Assembly (NCBI GenBank): GCA_024760505.1
Contig: CP058931.1
Coordinates: forward strand, 2,614,001-2,678,000
Length of the DNA: 64,000 nt
Direction of reading: 5' to 3'
From: Nitrospira sp.
GTDB taxonomy: Bacteria > Nitrospirota > Nitrospiria > Nitrospirales > UBA8639
Position 1 is the stretch's first letter. The number at the start of each line of letters is the position of its first letter. Positions 9,302 through 18,274 of the stretch are shown here, in pieces. The notes beneath the pieces are model-generated. The model did no database searches. It was given only the letters and a program-made list of their open reading frames with translations, and was not told where the DNA came from. A program made the position numbers and the translations under genes.

Positions 9302-9505
9302 TCACCATTTGAGACCCAGTCGTTCAGCGACGGTTTCTCCCGTCACCCGCTCCGGGGAATTCAAGACTTGTTTTAATTGCGCGCGTACCTTGTCATCCAG
9401 AGCCAGGCCAAGATCGGGATCGCCCAGCAGTTCACACAACCGGTCATCCACCATGCTATTAACCAGTTCTTTAAATTCTTTCTGAGAGAGATCGGAGATT
9501 TTCAT
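9302..9505 (-). CDS. Antitoxin of the RelE/ParE pair
   Basis: This 67-residue protein begins at the ATG ending at 9505, which has GGAGG eight bases upstream. A longer frame to 9592 would add 29 residues without a ribosome binding site. The C-terminal pattern (GLALDDKVRAQLKQVL, then VTGETVAERLGLKW) is that of small antitoxins found with ParE-like toxins. It would bind the toxin and repress its own promoter. It is the first gene of the operon, with the toxin six bases downstream. The antitoxin role rests on position and tail similarity. Confidence 0.75.
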   Translation of the reverse strand: MKISDLSQKEFKELVNSMVDDRLCELLGDPDLGLALDDKVRAQLKQVLNSPERVTGETVAERLGLKW

Positions 9506-9716
9506 TGTGAAGCCTCCATTCGGATTAGTACCTGAGTCTGTAATGGTTGATAGTTCTTTTACCTCATTTGATGAGGCTGAACGGGATGGCACGGGTTTTT
9601 GGTCTTTTTGCCTTCACAAACAAGTCGTGCTCTTCGAGACGCATCAGGCAAACTCTCGACCTTTGGACCGAAACCGGTATCTCCCGTCCATTCAAGAAAA
9701 ATTTAGAGAACGAAGC

Positions 9717-11351
9717 TTAGAAACTTCCAGCTTCTACGACATCATCGAGGCTGTTAATGTCCAGCCAATGTCCGACGGTGTAGAGCACCCTAATCGGATA
9801 GTTCCTTCGTAATAATTCCTGGAACAGGATGGCCATTCCTGCTTTCCGGTGATTCGGGTCGGCAAGAAGTTCGGTAAGGATCTCATGCAATTGCGTGACA
9901 CCTTGAGCCGAAACTTTAACAAATCCCATCCATACGCCATGAATCATGTCCGAAGGCACTGCCCTGCCTAATTGCTTGAGATGAATCTGGGCGTTAAAGG
10001 CCTTTCGGGAATTCGGAGCGGTACATTCGGCAAATCCACCAAGCCTCGTATAACTCGTTTTTTCCTGCCAGTCGCTATCCACAAAAATCACAAAGTCATC
10101 TTTGGCTTGCAGCAGCGCCTGGGGAATGTACGTGTTAAACAAGACATCGCCATAGGATACGATGGTGTCCTGGAATCGGGCTTCTTTTGATTGAAGTGCT
10201 TTCAACAAGGAATCCAATTCTCCCGTTTCCGCGAAGGCATCGTTATCGACATAGGCCAGATTGGGAAGATTGACGGCTTCTTTCTTATATCCACGGACCA
10301 CAAGAATCTCTTTGATGCCCACGCTGTTGTAGGCGTCAACGATATGAGCAAGGAGCGGGACGCCACGAATATTCACCATGGTTTTTGGTTTGTCTTCGGT
10401 GAGGTCCCCTAACTCATCCCCGCGGGAAGCGGCGAGGACAATAGCCGATGCGCGGTCGGCACTTTTAGGAAGATAGCGTTGCTCGGCTTCCATGAGTTCA
10501 TCGGCACCTTGCAGACGAAAAACCTCAGAGACCGGCACAATGTTATCCTCAATGAATAAAAGATTTTCTTGTTCCTTTAAAACGCGGGCGGTCGTTTGCA
10601 TGGTGGCGACTGCGGCGCGGAGCATGTGATTTGCCCAAATCACCATGGAAAAGCCATGCTGCCGGAACACATCAGTGGGAGTGGAATAATATTTTGTCGG
10701 CACAATGACCACGGGTGATCGATTGCTCCATTCCCGCTTGAACGCCAGAATCTCATCCGGCACCGCCAGCGCACTGTGAATCAGAATGCCATCCGCTCCG
10801 GCCTGGCGATACGCCTCTGCCCGTCGCAAGGCTTCCGCCAGTCCCCATCCGCAGATGAACGCTTCAACCCGGGCGATGATGCAGAAATCCGGATCCGATT
10901 GCGCATCTTTTCCGGCTTTAATTTTTCCACAAAATTCTTCCATGTCGGCCATGGGCTGTGTGTCACCCTTAAGAAAGCTATTCGTCTTCGGAAACAACTT
11001 GTCTTCAATGCACACGGCCGCGATATGCCGTTGTTCCAATTTGCGAATGAGACGCTGCATATTATTGAAGTTGCCATAGCCTGTATCTCCGTCGAGGAGA
11101 ATCGGAATGCGGGCCGCGTCAGACATAAATTCCAGGTTGTCCAGGACCTGGGTCCAACTGGCCTCGTTGTTATCTCGTACGCCGAATTGAGCCGAGATCG
11201 AGAGTCCGCTGGCCCAGATGCCATGGAATCCTGCTTCTTCTACGATCTTGGCGCTCAGCCCATTGTGAGCCTCGCAGATAAATTCAAGCTGGGGGGACAA
11301 GAGGAGCTTTTTGAATTGCGTGGATTTTGGCGGCTGGGGTTCGCTTGGCAT
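9717..11351 (-). CDS. aepX: Phosphoenolpyruvate mutase fused to a nucleotidyltransferase
   Basis: PEP mutase makes phosphonopyruvate from phosphoenolpyruvate, the entry step of nearly all phosphonates. The 544-residue protein has the mutase in residues 1-290: DGDTGYG at 87-93 and the diagnostic EDK-x5-NS motif at 116-125. A sugar-phosphate-type nucleotidyltransferase follows from about residue 302, with a diverged glycine loop ending in LTEDKPK at 317-323. Such fusions resemble the phosphonate cytidylyltransferases (PntC) that activate phosphonates for attachment to lipids or glycans. No phosphonopyruvate decarboxylase or aminotransferase lies beside it, so the remaining steps must be elsewhere. 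The glycine loop has S-R-G where A-G-x-G is usual. Confidence 0.88.
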   Translation of the reverse strand: MPSEPQPPKSTQFKKLLLSPQLEFICEAHNGLSAKIVEEAGFHGIWASGLSISAQFGVRDNNEASWTQVLDNLEFMSDAARIPILLDGDTGYGNFNNMQRLIRKLEQRHIAAVCIEDKLFPKTNSFLKGDTQPMADMEEFCGKIKAGKDAQSDPDFCIIARVEAFICGWGLAEALRRAEAYRQAGADGILIHSALAVPDEILAFKREWSNRSPVVIVPTKYYSTPTDVFRQHGFSMVIWANHMLRAAVATMQTTARVLKEQENLLFIEDNIVPVSEVFRLQGADELMEAEQRYLPKSADRASAIVLAASRGDELGDLTEDKPKTMVNIRGVPLLAHIVDAYNSVGIKEILVVRGYKKEAVNLPNLAYVDNDAFAETGELDSLLKALQSKEARFQDTIVSYGDVLFNTYIPQALLQAKDDFVIFVDSDWQEKTSYTRLGGFAECTAPNSRKAFNAQIHLKQLGRAVPSDMIHGVWMGFVKVSAQGVTQLHEILTELLADPNHRKAGMAILFQELLRRNYPIRVLYTVGHWLDINSLDDVVEAGSF

Positions 11352-11599
11352 AATCAGTGAATGTGACAGTGTTTCAGATCGTTCAATGAAGTAGTGAAGT
11401 CTACATCAAGGGGAATCTTGATGCCAAACCTTTCCATATCTGATGAGGAAGCCGGGAAGACGTTTGCCCTGGACTCTGTCGGATGAATGAGTGGCAGAGT
11501 GATTGACCCCAAGGCTTGTGGCAGGTTTTGAAGATGACGGGGTCAGGAAAAGGGCATAGCCGCAAGACCATGCCCTTGTCCAGATGAACAGTGAACAAT

Positions 11600-11881
11600 T
11601 TATGGAGTGCGGCTGGTGATCTCAAGAAGGTGATAGCCAAACTGGGTTTTGACCGGGCCGTGGACCTTGCCGAGTTCGCCGCTAAACACAACCTCATCAA
11701 ATTCTTTGACCATTTGACCCGGGCCGAACTCGCCCAGATCGCCACCTTGTTTGCCTGATGGACAGGTGGAATGTTCCTTCGCGGCGGCGGCAAAATCTCC
11801 ACCACCCTCAATTTGTGTTTTTAAGTTTTTGCATGCTTCTTCTGTTGAAACCAAAATGTGACGGGCGCGCGCTTTCGCCAT
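11600..11881 (-). CDS. ppiC: Parvulin-type peptidyl-prolyl isomerase PpiC
   Basis: This 93-residue single-domain parvulin matches PpiC over its whole length: ARARHILV at the start, then STCPSGKQGGDLGEF, and a closing QFGYHLLEI. It catalyses cis-trans isomerisation of peptidyl-proline bonds in the cytoplasm, since there is no signal peptide. I place the start at the second ATG (ending at 11881), eight bases from AGGAG; the first ATG at 11887 is too close to that site. The gene is solitary, with no partner nearby. Confidence 0.92.
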   Translation of the reverse strand: MAKARARHILVSTEEACKNLKTQIEGGGDFAAAAKEHSTCPSGKQGGDLGEFGPGQMVKEFDEVVFSGELGKVHGPVKTQFGYHLLEITSRTP

Positions 11882-12156
11882 GAGCATTCTCCTTCTTAGC
11901 TAGAAAATTGGACAATAGTCCTTTTCTCATGATTGACCAGCTGAGGTCAAATTTCATGAGAATCAGCCGGTGCAACTCGTGAAATCCTCTTGTTCGTAGA
12001 GTATTGTGGAAGGGCGAATGTTCTGGTGATCAGGAACGGGTCGGATGGACGAGGCCCTGTCATCGTGTGAGGCTGAAGGCCGGTGAAAGGGGGAATGAGT
12101 CCGGGTAGAAGAGCACGAGATTCGCAGGAACGAGAGGCGGGGATGTAGGTGATAGG

Positions 12157-12573
12157 TTAGTTGTCGGGATTCATCGCCAGGTAATCACAAATAAAATCCA
12201 AAACCAATTCGTCAAAATTGTTGAAAATGGTTTTGACTCCACCCGCCGTCACGACGCCTTGTTCCCAGGTGATGGCGTGTCCTGTGGAGGAGTTATGAAC
12301 CAGGGCGACCAGTTGGTGGACTTCAAGGTCGATCCGACAGGCGTAACGCTTTGGGCCCAAGGGAAGAGCCGCCATATTGACATATAAATAGGGTTCTCCG
12401 GGTAATTTGGCTGCCTCGAGCTCCTTAACGAGGCGAATACCCGCAGTCTGAAGTTGGGCCTCCACTCGTTTTCGCACCTCACTTCGGTTTAATACCCCCC
12501 TCAGTTCCGGACCTAAGTCCTCAACAACTACATAGATGCCATGTATCCCCTTTAGTGATTCTTTCCTCAGCAT
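12157..12573 (-). CDS. Conserved hypothetical protein
   Basis: This 138-residue protein has no signal peptide or membrane segment. It reads as an alpha/beta protein with strands such as GIYVVVEDL at residues 12-20 and YLYVNMAAL at 62-70, then a symmetric run of beta strands. Codon use and length support a real gene. I recognise no family motif. A GGAGAGG sequence lies about 12 bases before the ATG. The surrounding genes (PpiC, YajD) do not suggest a pathway. Confidence 0.6.
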   Translation of the reverse strand: MLRKESLKGIHGIYVVVEDLGPELRGVLNRSEVRKRVEAQLQTAGIRLVKELEAAKLPGEPYLYVNMAALPLGPKRYACRIDLEVHQLVALVHNSSTGHAITWEQGVVTAGGVKTIFNNFDELVLDFICDYLAMNPDN

Positions 12574-12653
12574 AGAATGATCAACCTCTCCGGCAATTCG
12601 TTCAGGCCAATAGCATATGTTCTTCGTGCGCTAGAGGATTGTAGACTGATTCC

Positions 12654-13007
12654 CTAAGCCTTGTCCTCTTTTGCCTTGCGCAAATAATCACCAAGGATTC
12701 CCCGGCTGTGTTCATCATCGTGGCAGTATATGCAGAGGTTCTCCCAGTTCGATCCGTCCGGTGGATTGTTGTGGTGATTGCCGTCTTTATGGTGCACCGT
12801 GAGCAGATGTCTGGTCTTGAGGTCGAATTCTCTGGCGCATTTGGCACAAATAAGCCCGTGAATCTTCAGTGACTGTTCCCGATAGGAGCTGTTGCTCGAG
12901 GCTGAAGGCTTGGGTCGCAGTCCTTTGAGGAGTTCGTCAATGGGTTTGTCGACGGCAGGTTTTTGGAGGCGTCGCAGTTTGTGCCGACCCCGGTATGCAT
13001 TCCCCAT
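12654..13007 (-). CDS. yajD: YajD family HNH nuclease
   Basis: This 117-residue protein carries an HNH endonuclease core: a zinc pair C-A-K-C near residue 55, then LTVHHKDGNHHNNPPDG, and the second pair in ENLCIYCHDDEHS. This is the arrangement of YajD. The N-terminal 40 residues are basic and probably contact DNA. AAAGGA precedes the start at 13007. The gene is solitary. YajD-type proteins have no firmly known cellular role; nuclease activity is inferred from the motif. Confidence 0.9.
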   Translation of the reverse strand: MGNAYRGRHKLRRLQKPAVDKPIDELLKGLRPKPSASSNSSYREQSLKIHGLICAKCAREFDLKTRHLLTVHHKDGNHHNNPPDGSNWENLCIYCHDDEHSRGILGDYLRKAKEDKA

Positions 13008-13285
13008 GATGTGCGTCCTTTCAAATGATGGCGTCGTGGTGGTCTGTCGCCAGCGATGAATAGCCGCGTGAATTCAATGCCAGGATTCTCAAAGTTTTCC
13101 TGGTCTTTGTCAATGCGATTTGGATGGATACCGCGTTGAGCATGCCTGATGTGTTGTCAACCCTTGGATGAGGCCTTCGCGATGGTTGGTGAGGAAACGT
13201 GTGGTGTGAGGCCTGCGAGCCCTATGCGGTAAGTGTTAATATGATGATGAGTTCTGCGGATAGGCTTAGTCTGAATCTTTTACAG

Positions 13286-13307
13286 GCACCCGATTCGAGA
13301 CGGGTGC
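13286..13307 (+). promoter_or_regulatory. Leader hairpin before the 13326 gene
   Basis: A 7-base perfect stem (GCACCCG/CGGGTGC) with an 8-base loop ends 18 bases before the ATG and just upstream of the AGGAGG ribosome binding site. It may stabilise the 5' end of the mRNA or regulate translation. Only the inverted repeat is seen. Confidence 0.35.
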
Positions 13308-13325
13308 TCTCACCAGGAGGGTGCC

Positions 13326-13718
13326 ATGTATGGTCCTATTACTCTTCCATTTGGGGCGAAAATGTTGTTTAACACCGTCAAATTGAAGCCCGGCGTTTCC
13401 TTCGATCAGGTGGAGCTGGCCGTTGGAGAGATGTGCATGGTCGTCAAGGAAACCTATGGCGGAGACAAAGGGGGCTTTATCGCCGGGCAGGTGTTCAAAT
13501 TTTCCGGTTTCGTATCTGACGAAGGGTCCCTGAGTGAATCAAAAACCGCAGATGACCATTACGCGATTGTGACCTATTGGAGTTCGTTTGAGGATCACGA
13601 AAAATCTCATGCCGATGAACTGTTCAATAAGACATTCGCCGCTTTGGCTACGATGTGTTCTGAAACGAAAGAACTCGGCTACGATATGCTATGGCAGGGG
13701 GCGGCGAAGACTGCATAA
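13326..13718 (+). CDS. Conserved hypothetical protein, ferredoxin-like barrel pattern
   Basis: This 130-residue protein has a strong AGGAGG ribosome binding site seven bases before the ATG. The pattern of a strand (LFNTVKLKPGVS), a helix, further strands and the segment YAIVTYWSSFEDHEKSHAD resembles dimeric alpha/beta-barrel proteins, in which a strand plus a WxSxExHxxS segment is common. That relation is inferred. No catalytic residues are obvious and there is no signal peptide. It is solitary and faces the ychJ gene. The strong initiation site and leader hairpin suggest good expression. Confidence 0.65.
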   Translation: MYGPITLPFGAKMLFNTVKLKPGVSFDQVELAVGEMCMVVKETYGGDKGGFIAGQVFKFSGFVSDEGSLSESKTADDHYAIVTYWSSFEDHEKSHADELFNKTFAALATMCSETKELGYDMLWQGAAKTA

Positions 13719-13851
13719 CCTTTTCGACACAGAAAGATCTCCTTCACCCGTCTGGCCAGGCGTCGGTCAGCTTGGCGCGTGTTTACAGAGGATGATGTCA
13801 TGCCAGGACAGGAGTGCGTGAAACGGACGCGATATGGCATCCCATGATGAT

Positions 13852-14340
13852 TCAGGCATTCCCACAGCATTTTTTATACTTTTTCCCGCTGCCGCAAGGG
13901 CACGGATCGTTCCGTCCAATCTTGGCCTCGCTACGCACGACGGTCTGAACTCCAGGACTTTTGCCGTCGGTGAAATACCAGGTCCCCTTATGTTTCCGAA
14001 ACTCGCTTAGCTCATGATGGATTTGAGGGCCTTCTTCGGTCTCAAACGTGGCTTTGAATTCGACGAGGCCCGCTTCATCGTCCCTACCGCCCTGTTTTGT
14101 CGCTAGAATTTCTAACCCCGTCCACTTGGTGGTTTCTGCCCACTTGCGATTGGCCTCAAGGTCAATGTCGTGTATGGTTTTGGGGTCATGGGTCTTTTCG
14201 ATGAAATCCATCTGGACTTGCGTATAGGCCGAATATCTGGCCCGCATGAGTTGTTCGGCAGTCTCTGCTTGTTTCACTCCGGTGATAATGGGCTCACAGC
14301 ATTGCTTGAAGGTCTTTCCGCTCTGACACGGACACTGCAT
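13852..14340 (-). CDS. ychJ: YchJ family SEC-C motif protein
   Basis: This 162-residue protein has a SEC-C zinc-binding motif at both ends: CPCQSGKTFKQCC at residues 3-15 and CPCGSGKKYKKCC near 147-159. Between them lies an NTF2-like YchJ core, with the typical LMRARYSAYTQVQMDFIEKT. SEC-C motifs, first seen in SecA, bind zinc and often mediate protein contacts. The exact job of YchJ is unknown. AAGGAG precedes the ATG at 14340. The length matches the family. Confidence 0.92.
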   Translation of the reverse strand: MQCPCQSGKTFKQCCEPIITGVKQAETAEQLMRARYSAYTQVQMDFIEKTHDPKTIHDIDLEANRKWAETTKWTGLEILATKQGGRDDEAGLVEFKATFETEEGPQIHHELSEFRKHKGTWYFTDGKSPGVQTVVRSEAKIGRNDPCPCGSGKKYKKCCGNA

Positions 14341-14755
14341 ATGCGACTCCTTTTCTAAGTGAAGGCAAATGATGATGGATTCTTGTACGTCGCGAGTGAC
14401 AGAAAAGTCAAAAGGCCCGGCAATTCATTTTTTTCGAAAAATACTGGTAAGTCCCGGCAGCAGTCTTCCCGCTATTTGTCTCTGCTCGTCCCTCTCTTGA
14501 ATAACTGGTCTCACTCTGTCGCTAAAGCCATGCCCGGTGGACATTGTTGAATGCGGCGTACCTCACATGGCCCGCAATTCAGGATTTAGCGGAAAAATGC
14601 TCCGATGATCCTAGGCTGCAGAGGACGTACATTTTTCCTCTCCTGTGTCTGTTGTTAGTGAAGCAGATCTGGTTATATTGTTCATTACTCCGAATTATGC
14701 TGATTAAGGTGCCAATTTATACATTGGCAGAATAAAAAGGGCGGGAACTCCTATC
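14341..14755. other. Intergenic spacer, no gene seen
   Basis: This gap of about 415 bases separates the divergent ychJ and DUF4112 genes and should hold both promoters. Short open frames here have no ribosome binding site or recognisable product. I see no repeat or RNA gene. Confidence 0.5.
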
Positions 14756-15229
14756 GTGCGATATTCCCAAAAATTTGAAATTGCCAGGTTTCTAGCGGTC
14801 TTGCTGGATCGGCGCTATACCATTCCGGGAACATCAATTCGGATTGGTTTGGATCCGATCATTGGTCTGATCCCATATGTGGGCGATACCATCGTGAGTG
14901 TCGCCGGGGCCTTCATCCTTATCGTGGCGGCTCAATCCCAACTTCCCAAAATTGTTTTAGTACGAATGAGTCTGAACATTGCGATTAATGGCATGGTAGG
15001 TGCCATTCCCGTTCTCGGGGATCTTTTTTCGGTCTGGTTCAAAAGTAATGTGAGAAATATCGAATTGTTGGAGCGATATGCGGTTGGAGATCGCCGTACC
15101 TCAACCGCAGGGGATTGGGTTTTCGTGGTGGGATTATTGCTAGGAATCGCTTTCCTGGTCATGGGCACGGTCGTGGGGATTATCTGGCTTCTCACGCGTG
15201 CCTGGGAAATCCTACAGGGAATGCCATGA
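14756..15229 (+). CDS. DUF4112 membrane protein
   Basis: This 157-residue protein starts with GTG and matches DUF4112. The signature is a GLDPIIGLIPYVGD loop near residues 37-50, repeated in weaker form as AIPVLGDLFSVWFK near 94-107. There are two or three membrane segments (about 50-65, 82-95 and 122-145). The function of DUF4112 is unknown. The start agrees with the family opening (a short helix and then LLDRRYTIPGT). The gene stands alone. Confidence 0.85.
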   Translation: MRYSQKFEIARFLAVLLDRRYTIPGTSIRIGLDPIIGLIPYVGDTIVSVAGAFILIVAAQSQLPKIVLVRMSLNIAINGMVGAIPVLGDLFSVWFKSNVRNIELLERYAVGDRRTSTAGDWVFVVGLLLGIAFLVMGTVVGIIWLLTRAWEILQGMP

Positions 15230-15943
15230 ATGTTCGGCTTATTACAAGGCAGGAAGAATGTAATCCCGTGCGTCGACGGTTGATGATTGATCTGGTTGAA
15301 GCCTGATCCCAAATCTTGAACGGTCGTCCACAGATAAGGGGCCTAACCTTTATCATTTTCTTAACTCCGTACATTCAAATTCTTTCATGGTTTGTGGAGC
15401 CTCCTATTTTTCCCCGTCATGAGATCCTTGAAGGGTTATACCGATTGAGATTGCACTCAAGCCGGACAACTGGCACGAGAGTATTTTTCCTACCATGATG
15501 GAGCCATGCAGGGATTTATGAATTGGGCAAATCCAGCTAAATACTAGCATTGGGGGATTACGCCGATGTAACGCGTGACTACCCACCGTAATCTTTGCAT
15601 TATCAACCGGTTGCCTGACTTTTGTCGAAACTGGTGGCAGTTTAGTTTGCATGGCTTTTCATTCAATCTGGCCCTCATTCCCATTCCTGTGTGCCCATTG
15701 GGTTTGAACTCCTTTCATTTCAGAATGTGTGGATATTATTGGCCAATTGAGTTAGGATTTTTTCGGGCAGATCACCAGAAGACATTTTTGCCATGTGGCC
15801 AACAAAGAGAAAAAAACGATCTTGAAAGTTTCATGTGGGACGCTCATCATAATTTGGAAAATATCCAATTCAAATGCGGGTGATGGGTCCAAGTGGTGGT
15901 TTAATAATTGGCTTTATATTCGGCAGACTCGGGAGGGAAAACC
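15230..15943. other. Long intergenic region, no gene seen
   Basis: About 700 bases separate DUF4112 from the propeller gene. Frames open here (for example 15575-15883) have unusual composition, rich in W, F, C and H, no ribosome binding site and no recognisable motif, so I do not call them. The last 100 bases should carry the promoter of the 15944 gene. I found no RNA gene. Confidence 0.5.
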
Positions 15944-18127
15944 ATGAAGACTCAAATCCAAATGGTCACCGCGGTCATCTTCATCATTGTGCTCGTTCTC
16001 TTCGCTCCTCGAACCTATGCACTGGAGACGGCCCGGGTAAGCGTCAGCACGGCAAGCGTCCAGTCCAATAACAATAGTTTTCAGCCGGCCTTGAATGAAA
16101 ACGGCCAATTGGTGGTGTTCCATTCTTTTGGGTCCAACCTGGTAGCGGGTGATACCAACAGTGATCTAGATGTGTTCATTCGTAACCGGCAGACCGGGGA
16201 GACCACTCGGGTGAGCGTGGCGACAGGAGGAACCCAGGGGAATTCCCTCAGTCGAGCCCCGGATTTGAGTAATGACGGAAATTTGGTCTCCTTCGAGTCC
16301 GATGCTTCAAACATGGTTGCCGGGGATACCAATGCAAAACGAGACATATTCGTCCGTGACCGTCAGGCGGCCACGACCACTCGTGTGAGCGTGGCCACGG
16401 GTGGGGGACAGGTAAATGGCAACAGCTTTAATTCCTATTTGAGCGGAGATGGTCGGTTTGTGGCATTTGATTCGGTAGCCACGAATCTCGTGGCGGGGGA
16501 TACGAATGCCGTCAGCGATGTGTTTGTGCATGACCGACAGACGGGCACGACCACGCGGGTCAGTGTGGCAACTGGGGGCGTTCAGGCCAATGGTGGAAGT
16601 TTTTTACCCGCTCTCAGCACGGATGGGCGATTCGTGGCGTTTCATTCTACGGCCACCAACCTCGTGGCAGGAGATACCAATGGAGGCACCGATGTGTTCG
16701 TGCATGATCGGCAAACGGGCACGACCACGCGGGTGAGTGTGGCCACGGGTGGTGGACAGAGCACTGGATCAGGAGGGTCATCGCCTGTTTTTGCTCCCGA
16801 TATCAGTGCGGACGGGCGATTCGTAGTTTTTGAGTCGATATCGAATAACCTGGTGGCGGGAGATACGAATGCCGTCAGCGATGTGTTCGTCCACGACCGG
16901 CAGACGGGTACGACCACGCGGGTCAGTGTGCCGACAGGCGGGAGTCCTCAGGCTAACGAGGAAAGTGTCGAGCCAGCCATCAGCGGGGATGGTCGGTTTG
17001 TGGCGTTCCTGTCCTATGCCACGAATCTCGTGTCAGGGGACACGAATGGAGAAGGTGACGTGTTTGTGCATGATCGCCAGACCAACACCACCACCAGGAT
17101 GAGTGTGTCGACGGCAGGTGTACAAGGCAATGATTTTAGTTGTAATCCTGCCATCAGTCAGGATGGGCATATTGTAGGAATGTTCTCCGATTCTAACAAT
17201 CTTGTATCAGGTGATACCAATGGGACGCGGGATATTTTTATCCGCGACCGCTCTGTGGACTTCGACCTTGATGGCGATGGCAAAGCCGATATTGTGTGGC
17301 GCAACACGAGTAGCGGGGGCGTAGAGGCATGGCTGATGAATGGGGCGGCCATGGCCGACGCCGGTTTCCCGGGGAGCCTGTCGTTGGTATGGGAGATCGT
17401 AAAGGTGGGTGATGTGAATGGGGATGGCAAAGCGGATATCGTGTGGCGCAACACGAGTAACGGGGCCGTGGCCGTATGGTTGATGGATGGGCTGACGATC
17501 ATGTCGGTCGGATTCCCAGGAAGTAGTCCCACGAATTGGGAGATTGGGCAGATCGGGGATCTGGACAGGAATGGCACGGCGGACTTCGTCTGGCGCAATA
17601 CCATCAATGGCGCCACAGCGCTCTGGTTGATGAATGGCGCAGCGATTAAGTCCACCGCTTTCCCCGGCGGTGTGCCGTTGGCGTGGCAAATCGTGGGGAT
17701 TGCTGATGTGAATGGAGATGGCAGGGCTGATGTCATTTGGCGGAAAAACACCGGCGTCGTGGCGTTATGGTTGATGAACGGGTCCACAATCACGTCGGTG
17801 GGCTTTCCGGCCACTGTCCCCTCGGGGTGGAACTATGAGGGGTCCGGGGATGTCGATGGCAATGGGACAAGAGATCTGTTCTGGAGAAATGCCAGTAGTG
17901 GAGCGGTTGTGGTGTGGTTCATGAATGGAGGGACCATTGCCTCATCCGCTAACGTGGGTAACCTGGCCTCTGACCGGGAAATAGAGCAGGTGGCAGATAC
18001 CAATGGTGATGGGAAGCCCGACCTCATCATAAGGAATACCGTCACCGGGGCAGTGTCAGTGTTAGTGCAGGGGGGAGGGAGTGGATCCCCCGGTACGAAA
18101 TCGCTTGACTGGGAAATACAAAATTAG
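15944..18127 (+). CDS. Secreted protein with two tandem beta-propellers (TolB/PD40-like and FG-GAP)
   Basis: This 727-residue protein has a signal peptide (residues 1-25). I start it at ATG 15944 because GGGAGGG lies just before it and the signal peptide begins there. Residues 26-440 are seven units of about 58 residues with core DGRFVAFxSxATNLVAGDTN and DVFVHDRQTGTTTRVSV, enough for one seven-bladed propeller. Residues 445-727 hold six units of about 48 residues, each with a DxDGDGKxDxxW calcium-binding loop as in FG-GAP/VCBS propellers. Units three to six of the first array are nearly identical in DNA as well. The protein is probably exported and adhesive or ligand binding. No enzyme motif is present. 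Confidence 0.85.
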   Translation: MKTQIQMVTAVIFIIVLVLFAPRTYALETARVSVSTASVQSNNNSFQPALNENGQLVVFHSFGSNLVAGDTNSDLDVFIRNRQTGETTRVSVATGGTQGNSLSRAPDLSNDGNLVSFESDASNMVAGDTNAKRDIFVRDRQAATTTRVSVATGGGQVNGNSFNSYLSGDGRFVAFDSVATNLVAGDTNAVSDVFVHDRQTGTTTRVSVATGGVQANGGSFLPALSTDGRFVAFHSTATNLVAGDTNGGTDVFVHDRQTGTTTRVSVATGGGQSTGSGGSSPVFAPDISADGRFVVFESISNNLVAGDTNAVSDVFVHDRQTGTTTRVSVPTGGSPQANEESVEPAISGDGRFVAFLSYATNLVSGDTNGEGDVFVHDRQTNTTTRMSVSTAGVQGNDFSCNPAISQDGHIVGMFSDSNNLVSGDTNGTRDIFIRDRSVDFDLDGDGKADIVWRNTSSGGVEAWLMNGAAMADAGFPGSLSLVWEIVKVGDVNGDGKADIVWRNTSNGAVAVWLMDGLTIMSVGFPGSSPTNWEIGQIGDLDRNGTADFVWRNTINGATALWLMNGAAIKSTAFPGGVPLAWQIVGIADVNGDGRADVIWRKNTGVVALWLMNGSTITSVGFPATVPSGWNYEGSGDVDGNGTRDLFWRNASSGAVVVWFMNGGTIASSANVGNLASDREIEQVADTNGDGKPDLIIRNTVTGAVSVLVQGGGSGSPGTKSLDWEIQN

Positions 18128-18196
18128 ATCGATCATTTCGTGGAGGATGACTGATCAGGCATCTGACTCCGAAGGGTTCGGACTGAGGAAAGCCAA

Positions 18197-18229
18197 AGGG
18201 GTCTGACCTTCCAGGACGGTCAGACCCCT
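18197..18229. terminator. Hairpin between convergent genes
   Basis: A perfect 12-base stem (AGGGGTCTGACC/GGTCAGACCCCT) with a 9-base loop lies between the convergent propeller and porin genes, so it could terminate both. It lacks a clear T run. The GGGGTC core also resembles REP-like palindromes. Confidence 0.55.
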
Positions 18230-18274
18230 ACTCTCCCAATTTTCCCAATCACGAGATCCTGAGAAGGGGGTGAA

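Noticed and set aside
15575..15883. Open frame of 102 codons in the spacer before the propeller gene
   Set aside because: No ribosome binding site, odd residue composition rich in W, C and H, and no recognisable motif.
16140..17110. Regularly spaced near-identical DNA units that resemble a repeat array
   Set aside because: They are in-frame codons of propeller blades, not a CRISPR or noncoding repeat; spacing is about 174 bases and no spacer variation is seen.
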